NCBI GenBank assembly: GCA_015487755.1
Contig: WFPG01000091.1
Location: 1-8,165, forward strand
Length of the DNA: 8,165 nucleotides
Direction of reading: 5' to 3'
Origin: Acidobacteriota bacterium
Lineage (GTDB): Bacteria; Acidobacteriota; Holophagae; Thermotomaculales; Thermotomaculaceae
Shown here: one piece after another, positions 1 through 6,739 of the stretch
Position numbering within the stretch: position 1 is the first letter of the stretch
Layout of the letters: each line of letters opens with the position of its first letter
Notes under the pieces: generated by a model
Databases searched by the model: none
The model's input: the letters and a program-made list of their open reading frames with translations, nothing else
What the model was told of the DNA's origin: nothing
Position numbers and translations under genes: made by a program

Positions 1-1
1 G

Positions 2-325
2 AGATATACTTATGAATTTGCGGAAAAGCATGATTATTTTACCCTGTCATTTTTTGAGGAAAAGTATAAAGACGCCCTTACCTTTTGCGGTACCGTATCG
101 GGAAGGGATAGGGACAAAATAAAAGAAACAGGCTTAACCCCCGTTTTTGAGGGCAATTTTACTTACTTTAAAGAGGCAAAACTTGTCTTCTGTTGCAAAA
201 AGATATACCTTGACGATATTGATAACTCAAGGTTTTTAGATGAAAAGATTGAAAAATTTTATCCGAAAAAGGATTATCACAGAATGTATTTTGGGGAAAT
301 TATAAAAGTTTTAGTTAAAGAGTAA
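2..325 (+). CDS. Flavin reductase family protein, C-terminal part (5' end outside window)
   Basis: The frame is open from the window edge to TAA at 323-325, giving the last 107 residues of a protein. It reads like the C-terminal half of the FMN-binding flavin reductase-like family (PF01613, split-barrel fold). Visible marks are FTLSFF near residue 13, CGTVSGRDRDK at 29-39, TGLTPVF at 43-49, an EAKLVFCCKKIY strand at 58-69 and a closing DYHRMYFGEI at 91-100. Such proteins bind FMN and either reduce free flavin with NAD(P)H or act as small flavin-dependent redox proteins in the cytoplasm; the substrate cannot be told here. The start codon and N-terminal part lie upstream of the window. Its stop lies within the Shine-Dalgarno region of polA, so the two are probably cotranscribed and coupled. 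No frameshift is seen. The family call is from remembered motif similarity. Confidence 0.8.
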   Translation, partial: RYTYEFAEKHDYFTLSFFEEKYKDALTFCGTVSGRDRDKIKETGLTPVFEGNFTYFKEAKLVFCCKKIYLDDIDNSRFLDEKIEKFYPKKDYHRMYFGEIIKVLVKE

Positions 326-333
326 GGTGCAAA

Positions 334-2985
334 ATGGAAAAGAGTTTGTACATAATTGACGCATATGCCCATATTTTCAGAAGTTATTACGCTATCAGGA
401 ATATTGACAACAACGCTATTTACGGCTTTACAAGGATTTTGATAAAACTTTTCAAAGATTTTAACCCTGAATACGCAGTTTGCGTTTTTGATGTGGGGAA
501 ACCGACATTCAGGCATGAGATGTATGAGGCGTACAAGGCAAACAGGAAGAAGATGCCTGAAGACCTTGCTATGCAGATACCGAAGATAAAGGAGATTGTT
601 GACGCATTTAACATGGAAAGGCTTGAGATAGAGGGGCTTGAGGCTGACGATTTGATTGCAACTTTATCTTATAAGGCATCAAATGAAGGATATAAGGTTT
701 ACATAGTTTCTTCAGACAAGGACTTGTTTCAACTTGTAAACCACAATGTGTTTATCCTTGACCCTAAAAAGGATTACAAAGTTTACGACTCAAAGGGGAT
801 TGAAGAGTTTTTCGGCGTTTCCCCTGATAAGGTTGCAGATGTGCTTGCATTGATGGGGGATGCTTCCGACAACATACCAGGGGCAAAGGGAATTGGAGAA
901 AAGACGGCAAAAAAACTAATAAAAGAGTTTGGAAGCCTTGAAAAACTTTACAACAACCTTTACATGGTTAAGGGAAAAACAAAGGAAAAGTTAGAGCAAA
1001 GCAGAGAAGATGTTTTTCTTTCAAAAAAACTTGTTTTGCTTGACATTCATAGAGATTTAAACATTGACCTTGAAAAATTCAAAGTGAAACAGCCTGATTA
1101 TGACAGGCTTTACAAAATCTTTAAAGAGTTAAAGTTTAACTCCCTTATAAAAGAATTGGGATTGGGAGAAAAAAGGGAAAAAGAGGAAGTTCAAAAAGAT
1201 TACCGTTTGATAAACACAATAGAAAAGTTAAAGGAATTTGTTAAAACGCTTCAAAAACAAAAAGCATTTGCATTTGATACAGAAACCTGCAACCTTGACA
1301 CGGTTGACCCAAAACTTGCAGGCATTTCATTTTCATTCAAAAAAGACAAAGGGTACTATATTTCAATCCTCTCTGAAAACAGGGAGATAATTCCGAAAGA
1401 AACCGTAATCTCATTGCTTAAACCTATCTTTGAGAATGAGGATATTGAAAAGTGCGGGCACAATGTTAAATACGACTATCAGGTTTTAAAGGGATACGGG
1501 ATAGAGGTTAAAGGCATTAAAGACGATTCAATGATTCTGTCTTACCTTTTAAACTCAAATTTAAGGCAGCACAACCTTGACGACATAGCAAGGGATTATC
1601 TTGATTACACAACAATAAAATACAAAGACTTAACTATGGATAGGAAATTGTCTTTCTGCGACTTGCCTGCGGAAAAGGTTTACAAATACTCTTCAGAGGA
1701 TTCGGATATAGCATTCCAATTGACAGATTTGTTAAAACCGAAAGTAAAAGGTTTGGGAATGGAAAAACTCTATCAAGAGATAGAGATGCCCCTTGTAGAA
1801 ATACTTGCGGAGATGGAATTAACAGGGGTTAAGGTTGACAAAGATTTTTTAGGTAAACTTTCGCAGGAGTTTGAAGAAAAATTGAAAAAACTTGAAAAAG
1901 AGATTTTTGAAGAGGCAGGCTGCACTTTTAACATAAACTCACCGAAACAGTTAGGCGAGGTCTTGTTTGAAAAACTGCAACTTCCTGTTTTGAAAAAAAC
2001 AAAAAAGACAAAATCATACTCAACAGGGCATGAGATTTTAGAACAACTTGCAAATGATTTCAGGATTGCAAGGCTTATAGTTGATTACAGAAAATTCGGA
2101 AAACTTAAATCTACCTATGTTGACGCTTTGCCAAAACTCATTCACCCGAAAACAGGGAGAATACACACAAGTTACAATCAAACGGTAACCGCCACGGGAA
2201 GGCTTTCTTCCTCAAACCCGAATTTGCAAAATATCCCCGCAAGGACTGAAGAGGGTAAAAGGATTAGAGAGGCTTTTATCGCACCTCAAGGATACAGACT
2301 CCTTTCGGCAGATTACTCCCAGATTGAATTAAGGGTGCTTGCCCACCTTTCGGGAGATAAAATCCTTATTGAAGCATTTAAGCATGGGGAAGATATACAC
2401 AGCCGAACTGCATGCCACCTGTTCGGGGTTTCAAAGGAAGAGGTAAGCGACGAGTTAAGGGCAAAGGCAAAGGCTATTAACTTCGGAATAATTTACGGAA
2501 AAAAAGAGTATTCCCTTTCGCAGGAATTGGGGATAACCCCTAAAGAGGCAAAAGAGTTTATAAACTCCTACTTTGAAAAAATGCCCGCCGTTAAAGAGTT
2601 TATAGAAAAGACTATTGAAAACGCAAAGAAACAGGGGTTTGTAAAGACAATGTTCGGAAGAATCAGGTATATTCCCGAGTTTAAATCAAACAACTTTAAT
2701 GTGAGAATGCACGGGGAAAGGATTGCGATAAACACTGTAATTCAGGGAAGCGCCGCAGACATAATAAAGATTGCAATGATAAATATTGACAGGAAATTGA
2801 AAGATAAAAAAGATATAGCAAAACTTATTATGCAGGTTCACGACGAACTTATCTTTGAGGTTAAAGAGGAAGCAATTGAAGAGATAAAAGCAATTGTAAA
2901 AGAGGAAATGGAAAGTGCAGGCAAACTTGCCGTTCCTTTAACCGTTAACATTGCAATAGGCTCAAACTGGGCTGAAGCAAAGTAA
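334..2985 (+). CDS. polA: DNA polymerase I (5'-3' nuclease, proofreading exonuclease, polymerase)
   Basis: An 883-residue family A DNA polymerase with all three activities apparently intact; it fills gaps in excision repair and removes Okazaki primers. The 5' nuclease domain (about 1-280) has its acidic set: D9, D53, E103/D105/D106, D128/D130 and D176/D179, plus the helix-hairpin-helix stretch GAKGIGEKTA at 183-192. The 3'-5' exonuclease domain (about 290-470) keeps D315 and E317 (FDTET), N377/D381 (GHNVKYD) and Y452/D456 (YSSED). The polymerase domain has TATGRLSS at 619-626, motif A DYSQIELR from D660, motif B R709/K713/F717/Y721, and motif C VHDE with D837/E838. Length is between the E. 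coli (928) and Taq (832) enzymes. ATG 334 is chosen because AAGGTG lies 4 nt before it and the conserved N-terminal strand begins at once. It follows the flavin reductase gene by 8 nt and precedes the ACT-like gene by 13 nt. Confidence 0.98.
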   Translation: MEKSLYIIDAYAHIFRSYYAIRNIDNNAIYGFTRILIKLFKDFNPEYAVCVFDVGKPTFRHEMYEAYKANRKKMPEDLAMQIPKIKEIVDAFNMERLEIEGLEADDLIATLSYKASNEGYKVYIVSSDKDLFQLVNHNVFILDPKKDYKVYDSKGIEEFFGVSPDKVADVLALMGDASDNIPGAKGIGEKTAKKLIKEFGSLEKLYNNLYMVKGKTKEKLEQSREDVFLSKKLVLLDIHRDLNIDLEKFKVKQPDYDRLYKIFKELKFNSLIKELGLGEKREKEEVQKDYRLINTIEKLKEFVKTLQKQKAFAFDTETCNLDTVDPKLAGISFSFKKDKGYYISILSENREIIPKETVISLLKPIFENEDIEKCGHNVKYDYQVLKGYGIEVKGIKDDSMILSYLLNSNLRQHNLDDIARDYLDYTTIKYKDLTMDRKLSFCDLPAEKVYKYSSEDSDIAFQLTDLLKPKVKGLGMEKLYQEIEMPLVEILAEMELTGVKVDKDFLGKLSQEFEEKLKKLEKEIFEEAGCTFNINSPKQLGEVLFEKLQLPVLKKTKKTKSYSTGHEILEQLANDFRIARLIVDYRKFGKLKSTYVDALPKLIHPKTGRIHTSYNQTVTATGRLSSSNPNLQNIPARTEEGKRIREAFIAPQGYRLLSADYSQIELRVLAHLSGDKILIEAFKHGEDIHSRTACHLFGVSKEEVSDELRAKAKAINFGIIYGKKEYSLSQELGITPKEAKEFINSYFEKMPAVKEFIEKTIENAKKQGFVKTMFGRIRYIPEFKSNNFNVRMHGERIAINTVIQGSAADIIKIAMINIDRKLKDKKDIAKLIMQVHDELIFEVKEEAIEEIKAIVKEEMESAGKLAVPLTVNIAIGSNWAEAK

Positions 2986-2998
2986 ACAGGAGGGAATT

Positions 2999-3253
2999 AT
3001 GACTGTCAGGGTGTGCCTTTTTTTAATTGACAAAAGGAAAAAGAATGCGGTTACGGTTCAAAAGATTTTAACTGAATGGGGATGCCTTATTAAAACAAGG
3101 CTTGGAATTCACCCAGGCACATTGGAAGATTGCACAGATACAGGCTTAATATTCCTTGAACTTGTAGGGGAAAAGGAAAAGCACGAGGAACTTGTAAGAA
3201 AACTAAACCTGCTTGACGGCGTTGAAGCCAAACTTATAGAACTTTCGGTTTAA
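2999..3253 (+). CDS. Small ACT/NikR-C-like protein (TM1266-like family), function unknown
   Basis: An 84-residue protein with a predicted beta-alpha-beta-beta-alpha-beta pattern: strand VRVCLFLI, helix around 15-27, strand LIKTRLGIHPG at 30-40, strand GLIFLELVG at 49-57, helix 59-70, and strand EAKLIEL at 76-82. This pattern and the IKTRLGIH...GLIFLEL...L...GVEAK spacing resemble the ferredoxin-fold TM1266-like proteins, sometimes annotated as iron-only hydrogenase system regulators, which are related in shape to ACT domains and the NikR C-terminal domain. There is no helix-turn-helix, so it is not a DNA-binding repressor alone. C6, C29, H38 and C45 could bind a ligand or metal, but that is inference. 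AGGAGGG at about 2988-2994 sits just before ATG 2999. It follows polA by 13 nt and is probably cotranscribed with it. The family assignment is moderately sure; the biological role is unknown. Confidence 0.7.
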   Translation: MTVRVCLFLIDKRKKNAVTVQKILTEWGCLIKTRLGIHPGTLEDCTDTGLIFLELVGEKEKHEELVRKLNLLDGVEAKLIELSV

Positions 3254-3276
3254 TTTTTAAAAAATAGATTTTAACT

Positions 3277-3511
<235 letters not shown>

Positions 3512-3533
3512 TTTAAATTTAATATGATCGACT

Positions 3534-3561
3534 AAAAAGCGGGGATTTAACCCCGCTTTTT
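3534..3561. terminator. Bidirectional intrinsic terminator between ferredoxin and thioredoxin genes
   Basis: AAAAAGCGGGG (3534-3544) pairs perfectly with CCCCGCTTTTT (3551-3561) around the 6-nt loop ATTTAA. On the + strand the GC stem is followed by seven T (3557-3563), ending the ferredoxin transcript. On the - strand the A-run at 3534-3538 supplies the U-tract, ending the rsmB-to-thioredoxin operon. The thioredoxin TAA (3564-3562) abuts the stem with no spacer. Confidence 0.92.
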
Positions 3562-3885
3562 TTATGCCTCAAGCATAGCCTTGATTTTCAGCCTTAAAGT
3601 CTCCTCAGGATAAAGCCCTATTACCTCGCTTTGAAGTTGCCCGTCTTTGAAAAAAAGTATGCATGGCACCGAAAAAATCCCGAACTCTTTCATAACCTTG
3701 TAATTTTCAACAACATCAATACGGTAAAAATCAGCCTGAGGGAACTCTTCCGAAAATTTCTCCATTATAGGCTCAAGCACTTTACAAGGGGCACATTTCG
3801 GAGAATAGCAGTCAACAATTACAAGTTTTTCAGAGTTTTTAACAGTTTCAAAAAATGTTTCGTCGTTTAATTCCTTAACCTTCAT
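3562..3885 (-). CDS. Thioredoxin-like protein with atypical KCAPC active site
   Basis: A 107-residue single-domain thioredoxin without signal peptide, so cytosolic. The fold marks are present: strand KLVIVD with the buried Asp at D25, the redox pair C31/C34, the strand ADFYRIDV at 51-58, cis-proline P74 in FSVPC, and FFKDGQ at 78-83. The active site reads KCAPCK instead of the classical WCGPCK, and there are two extra cysteines, C26 and C75, the latter directly after the cis-proline where Thr is usual. It is the last gene of the operon, and its ATG overlaps the dsbD stop in an ATGA tetranucleotide; AGAGGG at 3897-3892 lies 6 nt before the start. The context suggests that it hands electrons to the DsbD membrane domain, the known role of cytosolic thioredoxin, perhaps as a dedicated donor. 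The fold is certain; the partnership is inferred. Confidence 0.92.
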   Translation of the reverse strand: MKVKELNDETFFETVKNSEKLVIVDCYSPKCAPCKVLEPIMEKFSEEFPQADFYRIDVVENYKVMKEFGIFSVPCILFFKDGQLQSEVIGLYPEETLRLKIKAMLEA

Positions 3886-5546
3886 TTTAAACCCTCTGCT
3901 ATTTTCAAGAATTTTTTAGGCTTAACAAAACCGAAAAACCTTTTTATCTCTTTGCCGTTTCCGTCAATAAAGACTACCGTGGGAAAGCCTATTACATTGT
4001 ACTTTTTCAAAACACCTTCACTTTCTTTTGTTTTAGGCGTCATGTTAAGTTTTAGAAACACCGCATTGTTGTTTAAATATTCTTTCACCTTATCATTGCT
4101 CCATGTGTATTTTTCCAATTCCTCACAGGCGGCACACCAGTCAGTGAAAAAGTCAATAACAACGATTTTGTTTTCCGCTTTAGCCTCGCTTATAGCCTGC
4201 GAGATATGTGCTTCATAGTTAGAGGATATTCCGGATTGTTGCTTCTTTGCACCTAAAAAGTTTACCCCGATTAAGGGAATGGTTATCAGAATAAGCAAGA
4301 TTACCCCTGTCTTTTTAGAAACAATTTTATGGTAAAACATTGCAATTAATGCGGGAAGGAAAAACAGAACGGCAAAAAGCCAGAAGTATTTGCCTAAAAT
4401 AGGCTTTGTAAAGAGCAATGCCGCAATTATAAACAAAATACCGAAAATGTACTTCACCTTTATCATCCAGTTTCCAGCTTTAGGAAGGGAAGCAAGCACG
4501 CCCGAAAATGTGCCTATTAAAACAAACAACACTCCCATTCCGAGGGCAAAGTCAAAGAGAAAGATAAAACCCTTAAAAACAGAGCCTGTTTTTGCAACCC
4601 AGGTTAAGAGAACGACAATAATCGGGCCTACGCAGGGAGCGGCAAGAATACCGGTCGCCATTCCCATTAAAAAAGCACCTATTAAACCCTTTTTCTTTGG
4701 CTGGAGTTTTGTATTCCAGGTGTAAGGCAACTGTATATCGTAATAACCGAACATACTTAAACCCATTGCAATAAAGATAAAGCCTAAAAACACTATAAAA
4801 AACGGGGATTGGGTAAAAGAACCGAAAGCGCTTCCGGTTGTTGCTGAGATAATCCCTAAAATAGAGTAAGTGGTTGCAATGCCTAATACAAGGGCTACTG
4901 AGATAATAAACCCTTTAAGTTTATTCCCCTCACTCTTTGCTCCCACATATGCCATTGTTAAAGGGATGACAGGGTATACGCAGGGAGTAAATGAGGCTAA
5001 AATCCCGCCTATGAAAATTAAAAGCAATGCAAGCATAACGCTTGAATCAAGCGCCCCCGCAACCCTCTGTTCAAGGGTTAATTTTCCTTTTTCTACTGAA
5101 ATACTCGTTTTAACTTCTTTTGTAACAGGAGGGAAGCAAACTGCATTTTCCCCTTCAGAGCATGCCTGATATCCTACTTCAAGTATAGGACTGTTTACAG
5201 GTTTTACAAATTTTCCGCTTACGGCAATGCTAATCTTTCCCCCGATAACTTCGCCTAAATTTGTTTTCTCACCTTTCGGGGAAAGAATTTTATCCACTTT
5301 GAAAGCGTTATCCTTAAACTTTACGGTTAGCATCTCTTTTGTTATGTGATAGCCGTGAGGCACATCAATAATCAAATTAAACAAAATAGGCTGGCCTGTC
5401 TTTGTTTTTGAAGGCAACCCCTCAACACTTACCTTTATATCTGTTTTAGGGTCAAATGAGGGTATGTCTTGAACCCCTTGAGGGAAAAATTGCGCAAAGG
5501 TTAAGGTTGATACTGCAATAAACATAAATAAAATCAATTTTTTCAT
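3882..5546 (-). CDS. dsbD: Thiol:disulfide interchange protein DsbD (three-domain form)
   Basis: A 554-residue inner-membrane protein that carries reducing equivalents from cytosolic thioredoxin to envelope thiol proteins such as DsbC-like isomerases and cytochrome c maturation factors. Residues 1-18 form a signal peptide (MKKLILF..., cleavage likely after TFA). The periplasmic alpha domain (about 30-150) has the redox pair C129/C137 in YQAC...CFPP. The membrane domain (about 168-431) has around eight helices, with C189 in FTPCVYP and C305 in AAPCVGP as its redox pair. The C-terminal periplasmic thioredoxin domain (about 440-554) has C471/C474 in DWCAACEELEKY and cis-proline P522. All six catalytic cysteines of the family are present. 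The alpha-domain pair is separated by seven residues, two more than I recall for E. coli. GGAGGAG (5557-5551) precedes the ATG, and the gene starts 1 nt after the iron-sulfur gene stop and overlaps the thioredoxin start. Confidence 0.96.
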   Translation of the reverse strand: MKKLILFMFIAVSTLTFAQFFPQGVQDIPSFDPKTDIKVSVEGLPSKTKTGQPILFNLIIDVPHGYHITKEMLTVKFKDNAFKVDKILSPKGEKTNLGEVIGGKISIAVSGKFVKPVNSPILEVGYQACSEGENAVCFPPVTKEVKTSISVEKGKLTLEQRVAGALDSSVMLALLLIFIGGILASFTPCVYPVIPLTMAYVGAKSEGNKLKGFIISVALVLGIATTYSILGIISATTGSAFGSFTQSPFFIVFLGFIFIAMGLSMFGYYDIQLPYTWNTKLQPKKKGLIGAFLMGMATGILAAPCVGPIIVVLLTWVAKTGSVFKGFIFLFDFALGMGVLFVLIGTFSGVLASLPKAGNWMIKVKYIFGILFIIAALLFTKPILGKYFWLFAVLFFLPALIAMFYHKIVSKKTGVILLILITIPLIGVNFLGAKKQQSGISSNYEAHISQAISEAKAENKIVVIDFFTDWCAACEELEKYTWSNDKVKEYLNNNAVFLKLNMTPKTKESEGVLKKYNVIGFPTVVFIDGNGKEIKRFFGFVKPKKFLKIAEGLK

Positions 5547-5547
5547 A

Positions 5548-6738
5548 TTACTCCTCCATCTCGCTATATATTAGGTCTATTATGTGGACGGTTTTTAAGG
5601 GCAAATTGTTTCGTTTAATACTGTCGTTTAATTGAATTATGCAGCCCGGGCACGATGTAACTATCAGGCTTTTGTCAAAATTACCTTTAATGGAATTTTT
5701 TATCATTTCAGCCTTTTTATCCCCTATTGACTTTGACTTTTCAGCCTCAAATATGGAAAAACTCCCGCCGAAGCCGCAGCAAAAATCTTCCCCTTCCATT
5801 TTCTTTCTATTTGAAACAAAATCAAGCAATTTTTCAGGCTGTTCCTTTACTCCCTGATGTTTCATAAGATGGCAGGGGTGGTGAAAGTATGTGTCAATAT
5901 CAAGCCTTTTTTTCGGCTTATATTCAAGCACATCCAACAATAAGGCATTGATATCAACAAATTCAACAGGCAGATTGTAATTCCTCGACAAATTTGAGCC
6001 GCAGGTTGCACAGCCTGATACAATGTATTTAACCTTTTCCTTATAATTTTCAAAAACATTCAGATTAAAACCCCTTAACTCTTCAAATGTTTCACTGTCC
6101 CCCGCAGTTAAATGGGGAAAACCGCAACACCTTAAATCTTCATCAAAGTAAACGCCCACTCCTAATCTATTTAACACCTTTACCAATTTATAGCCTGTAT
6201 CAGAAAAGACAAACCTTGTTGCGCAGCCGGGAAAGAACAATACATCAAATTTCCTGTCCCCTTCAGGCTTATTATAGTGCTTAACCCTCTTTTTCATAGG
6301 TTTGTCAGGCAGGGGAAAGTGCCTTTTTATTTTAGGCAACTTAAAAATCAGCCCGCTTTTTCTTGAAAAAACACTTTTCACAAAAGAAGCGAATTTCAGG
6401 TTTTTATTGTCTTTTAAAAGGTTTAGAAAAATCTTCTTAGCCCTTGAAATCTGGTTATCCTTTACAGCCTTTGCCCTTGCAAACTCAATTATGTTCAGGT
6501 AATCCACATCCCTCGGACAGATATACTGGCAACTTCCGCAAACAACACAGGAATCAAGGTAAGAAAGGGTTTCTTGAGAGAATTTTTCATTTTCTTTAAG
6601 AAGAATTTGTAAAATGCTTATCTTTCCCCTTGCCACTCCCCCTTCGTCAAGGGTTGTTTTAAAAACAGGGCAATTAAACCTGCAATTGCCGCATTTAACG
6701 CATAGGTTCAATTGTTGCTCAATGTATTTAAGGGACAT
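5548..6738 (-). CDS. Iron-sulfur protein with two [4Fe-4S] motifs and two CCG domains (GlcF/LutA/HdrD-like)
   Basis: A 396-residue soluble redox protein. The N-terminal ferredoxin-like part has two clusters: C13/C16/C19/C23 and C64/C67/C70/C74, each CxxCxxCxxxCP. Two cysteine-rich CCG domains (PF02754) follow: C172, C204/C205 (RCCGF), C243/C246 (CATC), then C289 (HHPCHL), C320/C321 (FCCGFGG), C363/C366 (CPGC). This layout is that of glycolate oxidase GlcF, lactate-utilisation LutA, anaerobic GlpC and the disulfide reductase subunit HdrD, where CCG domains can hold a non-cubane [4Fe-4S] cluster. No FAD subunit (GlcD-like) or membrane cytochrome lies nearby, so the substrate is undetermined. 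The frame extends upstream to an ATG at 6777, inside rsmB; I chose ATG 6738 because AAGGA (6748-6744) precedes it by 5 nt, the motif-bearing sequence starts there and the junction with rsmB is then 1 nt. Next to dsbD, a thiol-redox role is possible. Confidence 0.9.
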   Translation of the reverse strand: MSLKYIEQQLNLCVKCGNCRFNCPVFKTTLDEGGVARGKISILQILLKENEKFSQETLSYLDSCVVCGSCQYICPRDVDYLNIIEFARAKAVKDNQISRAKKIFLNLLKDNKNLKFASFVKSVFSRKSGLIFKLPKIKRHFPLPDKPMKKRVKHYNKPEGDRKFDVLFFPGCATRFVFSDTGYKLVKVLNRLGVGVYFDEDLRCCGFPHLTAGDSETFEELRGFNLNVFENYKEKVKYIVSGCATCGSNLSRNYNLPVEFVDINALLLDVLEYKPKKRLDIDTYFHHPCHLMKHQGVKEQPEKLLDFVSNRKKMEGEDFCCGFGGSFSIFEAEKSKSIGDKKAEMIKNSIKGNFDKSLIVTSCPGCIIQLNDSIKRNNLPLKTVHIIDLIYSEMEE

Positions 6739-6739
6739 T

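Noticed and set aside
3254..3276. A/T-rich stretch after the ACT-like gene as a terminator
   Set aside because: It has only weak A-T self-complementarity and no GC stem, so there is no basis for calling an intrinsic terminator.
4390..4725. 111-codon + strand open frame antisense to dsbD
   Set aside because: It lies wholly inside the well-conserved DsbD membrane domain, and its product is low-complexity with no recognisable motif.
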